From: a virus
Length of the DNA stretch: 40,048 nt
IMG/VR virus record: IMGVR_UViG_3300032323_001392
Coordinates: 1-40,048 of that record
Direction: 5' to 3' (one strand)
The translations under genes were made by a program, and so were the position numbers. Under the pieces are notes generated by a model. That model had not been told where the DNA came from. It made no database searches and was given only the letters and a program-made list of their open reading frames with translations. The stretch's first letter is position 1. Each line of letters starts with the position of its first letter. Below are positions 1 to 7,747 of the stretch, piece by piece.

Positions 1-1
1 A

Positions 2-253
2 AACATCTTTGCTATCTTGGGACTACGAGCACTGTATTTTGCTCTAGCTGCCATGATACATAGATTCCACTATCTCAAATATGCTCTAGCATTAATCTTA
101 GTATTGATTGGTGTCAAGATCGTGTTAATGATGATCGGTATTAAATTACCTGCACTGCTAACCCTAGGGTTAACCTTTGGATTACTAGCAGGTGGAGTTG
201 GTTATAGCTTATGGAAAACCAAGGAGGACAATCATGAGAAAGCCGCTTTATAA
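2..253 (+). CDS. TerC-family membrane protein, C-terminal end (5' truncated by window)
   Basis: The reading frame is open from base 2, so the gene begins upstream of the window. The visible 83 residues start NIFAILGLRALYF and continue to FHYLKYALALILVLIGVKIVL, the characteristic last helices of TerC (Alx/YgjT/tellurium-resistance) integral membrane proteins. At least two hydrophobic helices are visible. TerC proteins have been linked to tellurite resistance and to metal (Mn2+) homeostasis; the role in a phage is unknown. The stop overlaps the next small gene by 20 bases. An internal TTG at 17 could be read as a start, but homology clearly extends before it. Confidence 0.85.
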   Translation, partial: NIFAILGLRALYFALAAMIHRFHYLKYALALILVLIGVKIVLMMIGIKLPALLTLGLTFGLLAGGVGYSLWKTKEDNHEKAAL

Positions 254-329
254 TATTACAAAAACTGATCTTTGGGTCAGAGGTGTGTTTGTAGCAATAG
301 CCGTAGCATTAGTTATTGCACACGAATAA
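234..329 (+). CDS. 31-residue single-pass membrane peptide
   Basis: A short gene starting with ATG and ending with TAA, preceded by a very strong Shine-Dalgarno (AAGGAGG, 221-227). It overlaps the 3' end of the TerC-like gene by 20 bases, which suggests translational coupling. The product begins MRKPLYNITKTDLWVRG, a basic polar N-terminus, followed by one hydrophobic stretch (VFVAIAVALVIA) ending HE. It looks like a tiny inner-membrane peptide with the N-terminus inside. It is directly followed by an intrinsic terminator. No family is recognised; the strong ribosome site is the main evidence. Confidence 0.65.
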   Translation: MRKPLYNITKTDLWVRGVFVAIAVALVIAHE

Positions 330-332
330 CAG

Positions 333-353
333 AGCCCCGAAAGGGGCTTTTTT
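333..353 (+). terminator. Intrinsic terminator after the TerC-like/small peptide operon
   Basis: Perfect stem AGCCCC/GGGGCT with a GAAA tetraloop, followed by a T run on the plus strand. It separates the plus-strand operon from the convergent minus-strand genes. Confidence 0.9.
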
Positions 354-363
354 ATTATATAAG

Positions 364-528
364 TTAAGCGCAGTCGCTAAGACTTTCAATCCAACGTCTA
401 TTACAGTTTACATCTTTAGTTGCACAAGGTGTAGACTCATCTTCTTTTTTAGTTTCTGGAGTTGGTATCGCTGCAATAGCTGCTTCGTGAGCTAGGTCTG
501 TTAGAGTTTCTGTATTATAGTTTGCCAT
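364..528 (-). CDS. 54-residue hypothetical protein with three cysteines
   Basis: The frame begins ATG GCA AAC TAT and ends TAA. It has a good ribosome site (AAAAGGA, about 8 bases upstream). The product starts MANYNTETLTDLAHEAAIAA, has a charged middle (PETKKEDE) and a Cys-containing C-terminus (CATKDVNC, ending SDCA). There is no signal peptide or membrane segment. It lies between two terminators, so it is an isolated short transcription unit or is expressed by read-through from the curli region. No family is recognised. Confidence 0.6.
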   Translation of the reverse strand: MANYNTETLTDLAHEAAIAAIPTPETKKEDESTPCATKDVNCNRRWIESLSDCA

Positions 529-551
529 TTTTAATCCTTTTGAGATTTGTT

Positions 552-585
552 AAAAAAAGTGTTCGACTTTTAATCGAACACTTTT
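552..585 (-). terminator. Intrinsic terminator of the autotransporter/curli operon
   Basis: A 12-bp perfect stem (555-566 with 574-585, AAAAGTGTTCGA on the minus strand) with a 7-base loop, followed by seven T on the minus strand. It ends the long minus-strand late operon that starts at csgF. Confidence 0.9.
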
Positions 586-628
586 ATATTATAGCACCAA
601 TTGTTATTGGTGTCAAATCTATTTATGA

Positions 629-2677
629 TTAAAACCTAATAATACCACGTAAACTTATAGTATTTGTATTGATATTATTGCCATGTTGTGTTGCGGCAGT
701 TAACGCAATAGATCCTGTTTTGGTTGGTGAATAAGCAACTGTGGCAGCACCTGTTGTTATAGAGTCTGTTGTAGTTCCAACATCGCCGATTAAACGGAAT
801 TTATTGATTTCTTTTTCGTAACGCACACCAGCTTCACCAAATGTGTAGTTGTCTGTATTTTTGTTTACAGTTCTAGCACTTTGAATACTACCACCTTCTT
901 CATATCCGCCAACTGTTGACTTGCCAACAGTAACACCAGCGTAAGGACGGAATCCTTTTGTATCAGGAGCATACACTCTATTGTTTAACCAAATATTATC
1001 GCCACTAGTAGAATGGCTGTTATTAAACACATTCTCTACAGTACGATTACCTTTAACTGTGTTATCAGCGTAGCCTAAGTTATTAACAATTTTGATATCT
1101 TTTTCTGTTGTGTACACAGAGAACAAACCAAAGTGATTTTTATCTTGTGCTGTTTTAGAATCTGTACCATCCATTGTTGTGTTGACACGATTGTATTGAG
1201 CACCTAATCTCCAAGCTGGATTGATTTCTTTTTCAATACCTAGCCCGTAGATTTGACTTTTAGCATTGTAGCCATCGCCCATGTTTGATCTAGCACCACT
1301 GGCATTTACATACATGGTTATTTTTTTCTGTTCGTCGGTATACCCATCTGTACGGAAAGCATCCATGTTCAACCCGCGATCTAACTGTTTGTTTAGATTG
1401 TTCAAGTATGTCATTTGATCAATACGACCACTAAAGCTATCGTTGGCTACTGATGTATCTACCTGGTTAGTAACTGATACTGCTGTAGAGTTAGCACTGT
1501 CAGTGTATGTTGTAGTGCCATCGCTCCATGTAGAAGTCGTTCTTACTTTAGTTACTAATGTGCGTTCCATTGGAGTCGTTACGTTAGTAGTAGTTTCGCG
1601 AGCAATAGTCTGCTTACCGCTTGCTTCGCTGGCATTATGGTGTGCTAGGCTTGCTGTAATAACAGGCAATGTGGAACTCGCTGCTGTTACATCGCTAACT
1701 GTAATAGTTGATGTGCTTGTGCCTGTCACAGTCGGTGTTGACGGTGCTGATGCTGCTGATGTAGCACTGCCTACGTCAGTCAATGTTCCGCTGAACGGAC
1801 TTGTTCCTGCTGTGCCTCCGCCTGCGCCACCAGAAATAGCTGTACTTGCTGAACCAAACGCACTCGGGCCAAAGATGTAAGCATAACGATAATTTACAAT
1901 GTCGCCAACTGCTAGTCCAGAACTATAAAATGCCATACCAATAGTGTAGTCGCCGCGTTGAACATCCTGGGCATTCACATTATCATAGTAGTCTGTTGGA
2001 TTGCTGGACCATCCGGGACTGATACTTGCATTCACACCTGTTGATGCTGTTGAATATAATCCCAAAGCATAACGACTTGAAAGTGCTTCAGAGAACACGA
2101 CGTTGGTCTTAGGAATGACGCCGTAGCCACGAACGTTGTCCGTTGATGAACTGTCACCTGCGGCTGCACGAGCATCGGGATCAATGAATCTAGCAAAATA
2201 TAAATTAGGAATAGCTACCTTGGCTTCAATTTGTGTATTGATATCTAGATATTGTTTGCCTGACGGTAGACTATAACTGTGTTGCAGATTAAAATTTGCA
2301 TTAGAAGTAGATGCCCAGATAGCACTGGCTGCAGACGGTGTTCCTATCCATGCACCAGTAATTGGGCTACTTGCCATGTAATCTGCATTATTATTATGTG
2401 TATAGAATAATAAAGAATTGGCGCTACTGAATCCCTTGACACTGAATCCTTCATAAGGAGTTCCTGGTGTTAGGTAATCGTAGCCGGTGTTAAATGTTCC
2501 TGTGCCTGTGGAATCATATAACAGTCCAGGACTTGTTCCACCACCAGATCCTAATGTACCTGTGGTTTCGTTAACTCCTGCTTTTACATATTCATTTACT
2601 AATATAACATTAGCCGCCTGTGCTGTGAAACACATAGAGGCAATTATAATAGCCAAAAGGCTTTTCTTTAATTTCAT
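629..2677 (-). CDS. Secreted autotransporter-like surface protein
   Basis: 682 residues. A clear Sec signal peptide (MKLKKSLLAIIIASMCFTAQA) leads into a Gly/Ser/Thr-rich passenger. The last roughly 260 residues show alternating amphipathic strands with Gly/aromatic turns and finish with the terminal Phe (SLRGIIRF) typical of outer-membrane beta-barrels. This matches an autotransporter (type V secretion) layout: passenger first, barrel last. It is downstream of the curli-like genes, with its own late promoter (2706-2713) and a leader nearly identical to that of csgF. The passenger (residues about 22-400) is rich in Thr/Ser/Ala and not recognised. An adhesin or surface-modifying protein is plausible; function is inferred. 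Confidence 0.75.
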   Translation of the reverse strand: MKLKKSLLAIIIASMCFTAQAANVILVNEYVKAGVNETTGTLGSGGGTSPGLLYDSTGTGTFNTGYDYLTPGTPYEGFSVKGFSSANSLLFYTHNNNADYMASSPITGAWIGTPSAASAIWASTSNANFNLQHSYSLPSGKQYLDINTQIEAKVAIPNLYFARFIDPDARAAAGDSSSTDNVRGYGVIPKTNVVFSEALSSRYALGLYSTASTGVNASISPGWSSNPTDYYDNVNAQDVQRGDYTIGMAFYSSGLAVGDIVNYRYAYIFGPSAFGSASTAISGGAGGGTAGTSPFSGTLTDVGSATSAASAPSTPTVTGTSTSTITVSDVTAASSTLPVITASLAHHNASEASGKQTIARETTTNVTTPMERTLVTKVRTTSTWSDGTTTYTDSANSTAVSVTNQVDTSVANDSFSGRIDQMTYLNNLNKQLDRGLNMDAFRTDGYTDEQKKITMYVNASGARSNMGDGYNAKSQIYGLGIEKEINPAWRLGAQYNRVNTTMDGTDSKTAQDKNHFGLFSVYTTEKDIKIVNNLGYADNTVKGNRTVENVFNNSHSTSGDNIWLNNRVYAPDTKGFRPYAGVTVGKSTVGGYEEGGSIQSARTVNKNTDNYTFGEAGVRYEKEINKFRLIGDVGTTTDSITTGAATVAYSPTKTGSIALTAATQHGNNINTNTISLRGIIRF

Positions 2678-2705
2678 TCCGATTTCGCTCCCGGTTATGT
2701 ATTAT

Positions 2706-2713
2706 TATTTAGA
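2706..2713 (-). promoter_or_regulatory. T4-type late promoter (TCTAAATA) for the autotransporter-like gene
   Basis: One-base variant of TATAAATA about 30 bases before the start at 2677. The leader contains ATAACCGGGAGCG, which supplies the ribosome site and is shared with the csgF leader. Confidence 0.6.
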
Positions 2714-2744
2714 GTCGTATTGTCAAAAGATAAAACAACAGTTT

Positions 2745-4058
2745 TTATTGATTCTGTGTGACAGTTGCAGAGCAGCCTGCTGGATTGGCGCAACTCTGCT
2801 GTATGCTATATACCTGCGGGGTAGTGTTAGAATTTTGATTGAGAATGATTGAACTGGCGCCCCCCGCATTGGTCAGATCTATTGTGGCTCGATGACTGGC
2901 AGAGCCCTCTTGGACGATGTTGGCACTGTGTCCATTGCCTGTAAGTTTCAAATCAAGATAATGTTGTCCTGTGTCTTTTTGATTTGCAGTCACAGTGTTG
3001 TTGTTTCCCGTTATGTTAGTGAACATTATTTTATTACCGTTGCCTGTCTGTAATTTTGTAACGTTGTTTGAGTTTCCAGAAATCGTAGTTTCTGCAAAGT
3101 GTCCTCCAACTCCGCCTGTGTTTGATTGTTGTGTGGTAAGGGTATTTAGACTTCCAAATATGTCTGTGTATAGATAGTGTCCGTTTCCACCTATGGCGGT
3201 TCCCTGTGTAGTGTTCGCTTGATTAAGATTCAGTGTGTTTGTGTTCCCTACCACACGTAATTTGATTTCGTTGTTGCCTGTGGCACTAACTCCTTGACGT
3301 ATAGTGATATTGTTGCTGTCGCCGTCTATCAGCGCCTTGTCCTGACCTATGCCCATGATACTGCCGCGACCTTTTTGAACTATAGTGATAGTATTGTTGT
3401 CACCTATCTGCTCAATGTGTATACCAGCTTCTGATGATGTTCTTGCTCTAAATGCATCTACACGACTCTGTTGAGCTGTTGTGATAGAACTTGAATATTG
3501 TGGAGCCGCAGGTACCCAGTATGTAATATCAGTGGCTAACGAAGCTGAAGGAACAATCTGCCATGCACCGTTTACGAACCATTGGAAGTTGACCATCTGT
3601 CCGCCACTGTTTTCATAATACATTACTTCCACAGGCACAACGCCTGCTGACAAATTAATGCTGCCTGATCTAAAATCTCCACCACTTTCTATCCAACTAT
3701 TAACCACAAATACATTATTAACTTTAATGCGGATACCGTCGTCGGCCTGTCCGCCAAAGTAGTATGTGCCGGCTGTTGTGATGTTGATAAAACCATAGAA
3801 GCGAACAATAAATCCATCACTACGGGTAGGGAGTCCGGTTCCGCTGCTAGTAGTCAATCCCACGATATTTACGGTTCCAGTAGATAATAGTGTGCGATTG
3901 GTAATGTTTCCATTAACATCTTGTGTATAGCTGGGCATTGCACCACCGGCAGCATAATTCTGATAGTTAAGCCCTGTGGTACCTGCAGCTTCTACTTCCT
4001 GAGCTGTGGATATTAGACTAAACAGCGAGATTAGCAATAAAATGATGTTGTTCTTCAT
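2745..4058 (-). CDS. PA14-domain protein with C-terminal curlin repeats
   Basis: 437 residues. A signal peptide (MKNNIILLLISLFSLISTAQEVEA) is followed by a PA14-like domain at about residues 28-165. Its hallmarks are FYGFINITTAGTYYFGG and DDGIRIKVNN with a following W. From about residue 205 there are tandem curlin-type repeats with spaced N, I, Q and G (IEQIGDNNTITIVQKG, then similar units), and the protein ends in a Cys-containing tail. PA14 is usually a carbohydrate-binding beta-barrel; curlin repeats form cross-beta amyloid. So this may be a fibre subunit or cap that binds glycans. It overlaps the FecR-domain gene by 4 bases (ATGA). Confidence 0.8.
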   Translation of the reverse strand: MKNNIILLLISLFSLISTAQEVEAAGTTGLNYQNYAAGGAMPSYTQDVNGNITNRTLLSTGTVNIVGLTTSSGTGLPTRSDGFIVRFYGFINITTAGTYYFGGQADDGIRIKVNNVFVVNSWIESGGDFRSGSINLSAGVVPVEVMYYENSGGQMVNFQWFVNGAWQIVPSASLATDITYWVPAAPQYSSSITTAQQSRVDAFRARTSSEAGIHIEQIGDNNTITIVQKGRGSIMGIGQDKALIDGDSNNITIRQGVSATGNNEIKLRVVGNTNTLNLNQANTTQGTAIGGNGHYLYTDIFGSLNTLTTQQSNTGGVGGHFAETTISGNSNNVTKLQTGNGNKIMFTNITGNNNTVTANQKDTGQHYLDLKLTGNGHSANIVQEGSASHRATIDLTNAGGASSIILNQNSNTTPQVYSIQQSCANPAGCSATVTQNQ

Positions 4059-5164
4059 CTTTGTATTAAATTAATAATTGTACTACCACCACTGTTAACA
4101 CGATTACGAATTTCTACAGATCCCTGTATCTGTGTTATAGTGCTGTTTTGTTTTGTTGGAGTTGTAACACACTGCACATCGCTGCCTGAATCACGACACA
4201 GTGTGAGTTTAGGCTCATCTAGTTCTACAGTGACTCCGGATGTAGCTACCCAGTCTGGTAACAATTTATTGTTGTTGTTCTTGTTCAGCATGTCGATCTG
4301 TGAGGCCAGCTGTGCATTTACAATATCAAGTATATTAGCTAGGAAGTCTGAGTCAAGAAAATTACGACTTAGTTTGTCCTGATACATTTCTTTTTGTTGA
4401 GCTTCCAGCGCATTAACTAAACCCTGCTCTCTAAGAAAATCTACGTCGAGCACTCCTTTCATCTGAGCCCGTACTTGTGATTTGTCTTCTTTGAATTCCT
4501 TAGGTGGTGACAGTATCAACATGTTATTAATAGCGTCTAGACTTAGACTTAGGATCACAGGTTTCATTGGCATCACCCCACGTGATTCTACTTTTGTGGC
4601 TTGGAACGGTTGATCCATGACTACACGACCTTCGTCAGTTTCGACCCATATCTTTCCAGTCTTGCAGTCACGTTCTATGTTAGTCCATACGGCAGGACAA
4701 CTAGGCAACAGGATGATCGTGGAGCGACCCAATTCATCTACTGTTGCTGTGAAGTCTGTACCTCTAACAGATATTGTAGCACTTGGTGTGTTTACTGCTA
4801 CATTTTGTGGTGAATTTTTTGCAATTTGTCCTGATGCATAACGCACAGTTCCCATGGCTACTTTTACAGCCAACTTTCCACCCTTACTCTTACCTTCATA
4901 GACAAATTCGTCTATGACTAGTTTAGAGTTTTCGTTGACCTGTACTTTTGTGTCATCGTCAAATGTAATCCCAACTTTCCCTTGCGAGGTTTTTATCTGA
5001 TCCGACATCTCCACTCCAGTTCCCTTGGCTCCTGTAAGAGTTTGGCTCTGGCGTTGTATCGCCGGAGGATTGTTGGTCAGTTCTGTAACCTTGCCAATAG
5101 CTGCATTGGCGTTGGGTATAATATTCAGACAAAGAACAAAAAATATTGTCGTCCATAGTTTCAT
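4055..5164 (-). CDS. FecR-domain periplasmic protein of the curli-like operon
   Basis: 369 residues. The signal peptide MKLWTTIFFVLCLNIIPNANA is followed by a FecR domain (about residues 25-150): GVEMSDQIKTSQGKVGITFDDDT, then VRYASGQIAKNSP and the typical TPSATISVRGTDFTATV. FecR domains in exported proteins are usually protein-interaction or cell-surface domains rather than transmembrane sigma regulators; no anti-sigma segment is seen here. The C-terminal half (about 200-369) is unrecognised and has two Cys (LCRDSGSDVQC). It lies 8 bases after the curlin gene and overlaps the PA14-curlin gene, so it is co-translated with fibre components. Confidence 0.8.
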   Translation of the reverse strand: MKLWTTIFFVLCLNIIPNANAAIGKVTELTNNPPAIQRQSQTLTGAKGTGVEMSDQIKTSQGKVGITFDDDTKVQVNENSKLVIDEFVYEGKSKGGKLAVKVAMGTVRYASGQIAKNSPQNVAVNTPSATISVRGTDFTATVDELGRSTIILLPSCPAVWTNIERDCKTGKIWVETDEGRVVMDQPFQATKVESRGVMPMKPVILSLSLDAINNMLILSPPKEFKEDKSQVRAQMKGVLDVDFLREQGLVNALEAQQKEMYQDKLSRNFLDSDFLANILDIVNAQLASQIDMLNKNNNNKLLPDWVATSGVTVELDEPKLTLCRDSGSDVQCVTTPTKQNSTITQIQGSVEIRNRVNSGGSTIINLIQR

Positions 5165-5172
5165 TGCGGGCC

Positions 5173-5979
5173 TTAGTTGCCGGTAGTAATACCAATCGTA
5201 TTGCCACTACCTACACTTTTTAAATTAATAGTAGTATCAATAGTACCACTTTGTGCTGTGGTTACACTATTGCTCGACCCATTAAAATCAAAAGTAGCAC
5301 TATGACCATTAGTACCGCCACCACTTTGTGTAATACCGAAAGTGTTACTAGCACCAACTAACACAATACCTACAGTACCTTTGTTACCTGTTAGATTAGT
5401 AGTTATACTGTTAGCAGTACCACCACTGGTTGTGATAGTCTGTGTAGTATTATCAGCATTAACTGTAGATGTCAATGAAGCAGAACCGCCACTCTGGTTA
5501 GCAGTTAAACTGTTTTTGCTGCCCAGTATGTTGATACCAGCTGTGTTGTTACCACCAGTTTGTGTGATAGCTAATGTAGTGCTGGCATTTGTACCTGTGC
5601 CTGCATTGTTAAGGTTAATAGTACCTGTGTTTCCACCACCTGTTACAGTGTAGTTGATACTTGTAGGTGAAGCACTTGCTGCGGTAGTTGTATCAACCCC
5701 AAAGTTTAACACGTTGGCTGCTCCTGTTTGGCTGATGTTAATACCAATGCCGTCACCTTTCATCTTTGCAGGGGTTGTATTACTACTACCAACTCCTTGT
5801 ATGCCTCGAACAACGTTACCAGCACCATCCTGTGTAACATTGATTATGGCATTGTCACCAGCTTGATCAATATAGATGCTATTGTCAACAGCATGGCCCA
5901 GTGTTGGCATCGCAGCTAACACCAGAATTGTGAGTAATTTTCTCGACAACCCACCAGCGCCTTTGATTCTTGTTTTCAT
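5173..5979 (-). CDS. Curlin-repeat (CsgA/CsgB-like) amyloid fibre protein
   Basis: 268 residues. A signal peptide (long basic n-region, then LLTILVLAAMPTLGHA) is followed by repeated units of curlin type: IYIDQAGDNAIINVTQDGAGN, IGINISQTGAANVLNF, LAITQTGGNNTAGINILG, FGITQSGGGTNGHSATF. The spaced Q-G-N pattern and low charge are those of bacterial curlin subunits, exported unfolded through CsgG. It sits directly downstream of csgG. Whether it is a nucleator (CsgB) or a major subunit (CsgA) cannot be told. Upstream, in the 90-base gap to csgG, there is a perfect inverted repeat GGACAGTGTCC (6022-6032). The start ATG follows nine A and has no close Shine-Dalgarno, so the start is slightly uncertain. 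Confidence 0.82.
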   Translation of the reverse strand: MKTRIKGAGGLSRKLLTILVLAAMPTLGHAVDNSIYIDQAGDNAIINVTQDGAGNVVRGIQGVGSSNTTPAKMKGDGIGINISQTGAANVLNFGVDTTTAASASPTSINYTVTGGGNTGTINLNNAGTGTNASTTLAITQTGGNNTAGINILGSKNSLTANQSGGSASLTSTVNADNTTQTITTSGGTANSITTNLTGNKGTVGIVLVGASNTFGITQSGGGTNGHSATFDFNGSSNSVTTAQSGTIDTTINLKSVGSGNTIGITTGN

Positions 5980-6069
5980 TTTTTTTTCATATTAGGCTAC
6001 ATTATCACCTAATCGCTCCTTGGACAGTGTCCTGTTATAGTTAGTTCCTTCCTTTCGTGCTTACTTGCC

Positions 6070-7215
6070 TCAAGGTTTGTCAGATGTAAGCACATCTTTC
6101 TTAACAAACCCTTGCTTGCCGTCTCTGGCCTTAATCTTTACCCAATCCTTGTGATGTTCTACAACTTCAACTTCTAGTCCTGGTCCGAAAAACCACACAC
6201 GAGTGCTTTTTTCATCGTGTGTTTTATTCACATAAAGTCCGTGTTTCAAATACATTACTGCGGACTGTTTAACTTCTGCCTTTGGTTCTGGCTTCTTTTG
6301 ATCTGCTGTTGGACTCGCTTCTCCATTATCCTTTTGCGGAACAGTTGTGCTAATAGGTTTGACATCATCTTTTTTCTCCTCTACTTTAGGCAATTCTACA
6401 GGCTGTATAGGAACTGGTGGTGCGTCTTGTTTGTAGTCCCAGATGCCTTTGGCCTTGCCTTCTTTGATTAACTCTACTACTCCCATCTCTACGGCTGCTT
6501 TCACAGCATAAGTTCCTGGTTCATTTATAGTTAATCCTGCTTCAGCTTCGAACGCTTTAGTACCCATATCAAAGAATTTCAGAGCAGATATAGAATCTGC
6601 ACTGCTTAAAATAGTTTTCTGTACAGTGACACTGATCAACACTTTACCAGTGTTTACTGATATCGCACGTAAACTTACTGTTACAGTATCTTGAGTCCAT
6701 TGTGTCTGTTTACCGATGCCTAAAAATCTATGTCCCATCCCGCCACTGTTTACACTAGAATCGTAGCCGATGATTCCACCTTCTACAATTATTCCTGCAA
6801 ACTGCATAGGCATCAGCGGTTTGGCATTGTTGCCTTCGTAGGCTTCACGCATCTGACGTATGATCAATCGTTCTTTAGTTAGATTGTCTATGCCCACACG
6901 TTCAACCACTTCAAACCATTGTCCACGACCTACATCCTGTAGAGCTTTGATCAAGAATGTTTCTGCGCCCTGTGTAACAGCCATTGACAAACTGGCTACG
7001 TTGGCCTGTGGACGGCGCTGTCCTGTTTTGTCTTGAAAACTATATACTGCCACACTCAAAGGTTTGCCTGCTGCGGGTGGCGGCACAGCATCAAATTCTT
7101 TTTTCATCATTGTGCCAGTCACAGTGGGTTTAGTTTCTGTGACACCTGTGCTTTGGAGTATAGCACATCCACTGGTTAATGACATCAAGAGGGTGATCAA
7201 TAACAGTTTTTTCAT
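6070..7215 (-). CDS. csgG: CsgG curli secretion pore lipoprotein with C-terminal SH3 domain
   Basis: 381 residues. A lipoprotein signal (MKKLLLITLLMSLTSGC, lipobox Cys17) precedes a full CsgG domain (about 45-265) with family hallmarks: VAVYSFQDKTGQRRP, FEVVERVGIDNLTKERLIIRQ, IIVEGGIIGYDSSVNSGG, then VTVSLRAISVNTGKVL. Known CsgG forms a nonameric outer-membrane channel for unfolded curli subunits. After a Pro/Lys-rich linker (about 270-315) there is an added SH3b-like domain (MYLKHGLYVNKTHDEKS through DWVKIKARDGKQGFV), absent from E. coli CsgG and possibly peptidoglycan- or protein-binding. It starts 1 base after csgF and leads the fibre genes. No csgE is seen nearby. Confidence 0.93.
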   Translation of the reverse strand: MKKLLLITLLMSLTSGCAILQSTGVTETKPTVTGTMMKKEFDAVPPPAAGKPLSVAVYSFQDKTGQRRPQANVASLSMAVTQGAETFLIKALQDVGRGQWFEVVERVGIDNLTKERLIIRQMREAYEGNNAKPLMPMQFAGIIVEGGIIGYDSSVNSGGMGHRFLGIGKQTQWTQDTVTVSLRAISVNTGKVLISVTVQKTILSSADSISALKFFDMGTKAFEAEAGLTINEPGTYAVKAAVEMGVVELIKEGKAKGIWDYKQDAPPVPIQPVELPKVEEKKDDVKPISTTVPQKDNGEASPTADQKKPEPKAEVKQSAVMYLKHGLYVNKTHDEKSTRVWFFGPGLEVEVVEHHKDWVKIKARDGKQGFVKKDVLTSDKP

Positions 7216-7216
7216 T

Positions 7217-7657
7217 TTAGAATATAAATTGTCCTAACGGTACCGTGATTGTGGTCTGCGTACCAACTGTGTCTGTAACTGTTAGATAAATGTTTGAACT
7301 ATCTTTGGTCCAAAATATAGTATTGCCTTCAAAATTCAATGTGCCGCTGGTCGCTCCGCCATTGGCAAACATAGCTGTGGCTAGATTCTGACTGATCTGT
7401 GCATAGATACGTGATTCCAAGTTGTTCATGAACTTGGAGATATTAGAGTTCTTTTTTTCTGCGGCTTCTTTTTCAAGAGCTGATTGAATCTTGTCTTCAG
7501 CTGCTTTTCTACGTGTTTGTTCTTGGTTTTCAATGGTCAACACGTGAGAAGAATAGCCCTGTCCGTTAAAGGCTGGGCTTTTGAATGTAAAATCTGGTAA
7601 AGGTGCCGCAACAGTTGCCAAAGGCAATAACGCTAATAATACTAATACAAATTTCAT
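7217..7657 (-). CDS. csgF: CsgF curli assembly factor
   Basis: 146 residues with a signal peptide (MKFVLVLLALLPLATVAA). The mature N-terminus LPDFTFKSPAFNGQG is the segment that in E. coli CsgF inserts into the CsgG channel and forms the second constriction. It is followed by HVLTIENQEQTRR, a central charged helix, and a C-terminal beta-rich region ending VPLGQFIF. Known CsgF couples secretion to nucleation at the outer membrane. It is the first gene of the late curli operon, with a late promoter at 7685-7692 and a GGGAGCG ribosome site. Confidence 0.92.
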   Translation of the reverse strand: MKFVLVLLALLPLATVAAPLPDFTFKSPAFNGQGYSSHVLTIENQEQTRRKAAEDKIQSALEKEAAEKKNSNISKFMNNLESRIYAQISQNLATAMFANGGATSGTLNFEGNTIFWTKDSSNIYLTVTDTVGTQTTITVPLGQFIF

Positions 7658-7684
7658 AGATCCGCTCCCGGTTATCCGTATTAG

Positions 7685-7692
7685 TATTTACG
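7685..7692 (-). promoter_or_regulatory. T4-type late promoter (CGTAAATA) for the curli operon
   Basis: Late-promoter octamer variant 27 bases before the csgF start. The leader (TAATACGGATAACCGGGAGCG) is almost the same as the leader of the autotransporter-like gene, so the two are probably co-regulated. Confidence 0.6.
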
Positions 7693-7747
7693 TGAATTTA
7701 TGTGAAAATTAAGTTATGAGTTTAATCTAGATTAAAAGGGTAGTTAA

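Noticed and set aside
5342-5919. Plus-strand frames opposite the curlin gene
   Set aside because: They are shadows caused by the repeat composition; Val/Leu/Pro-rich, with no ribosome sites.
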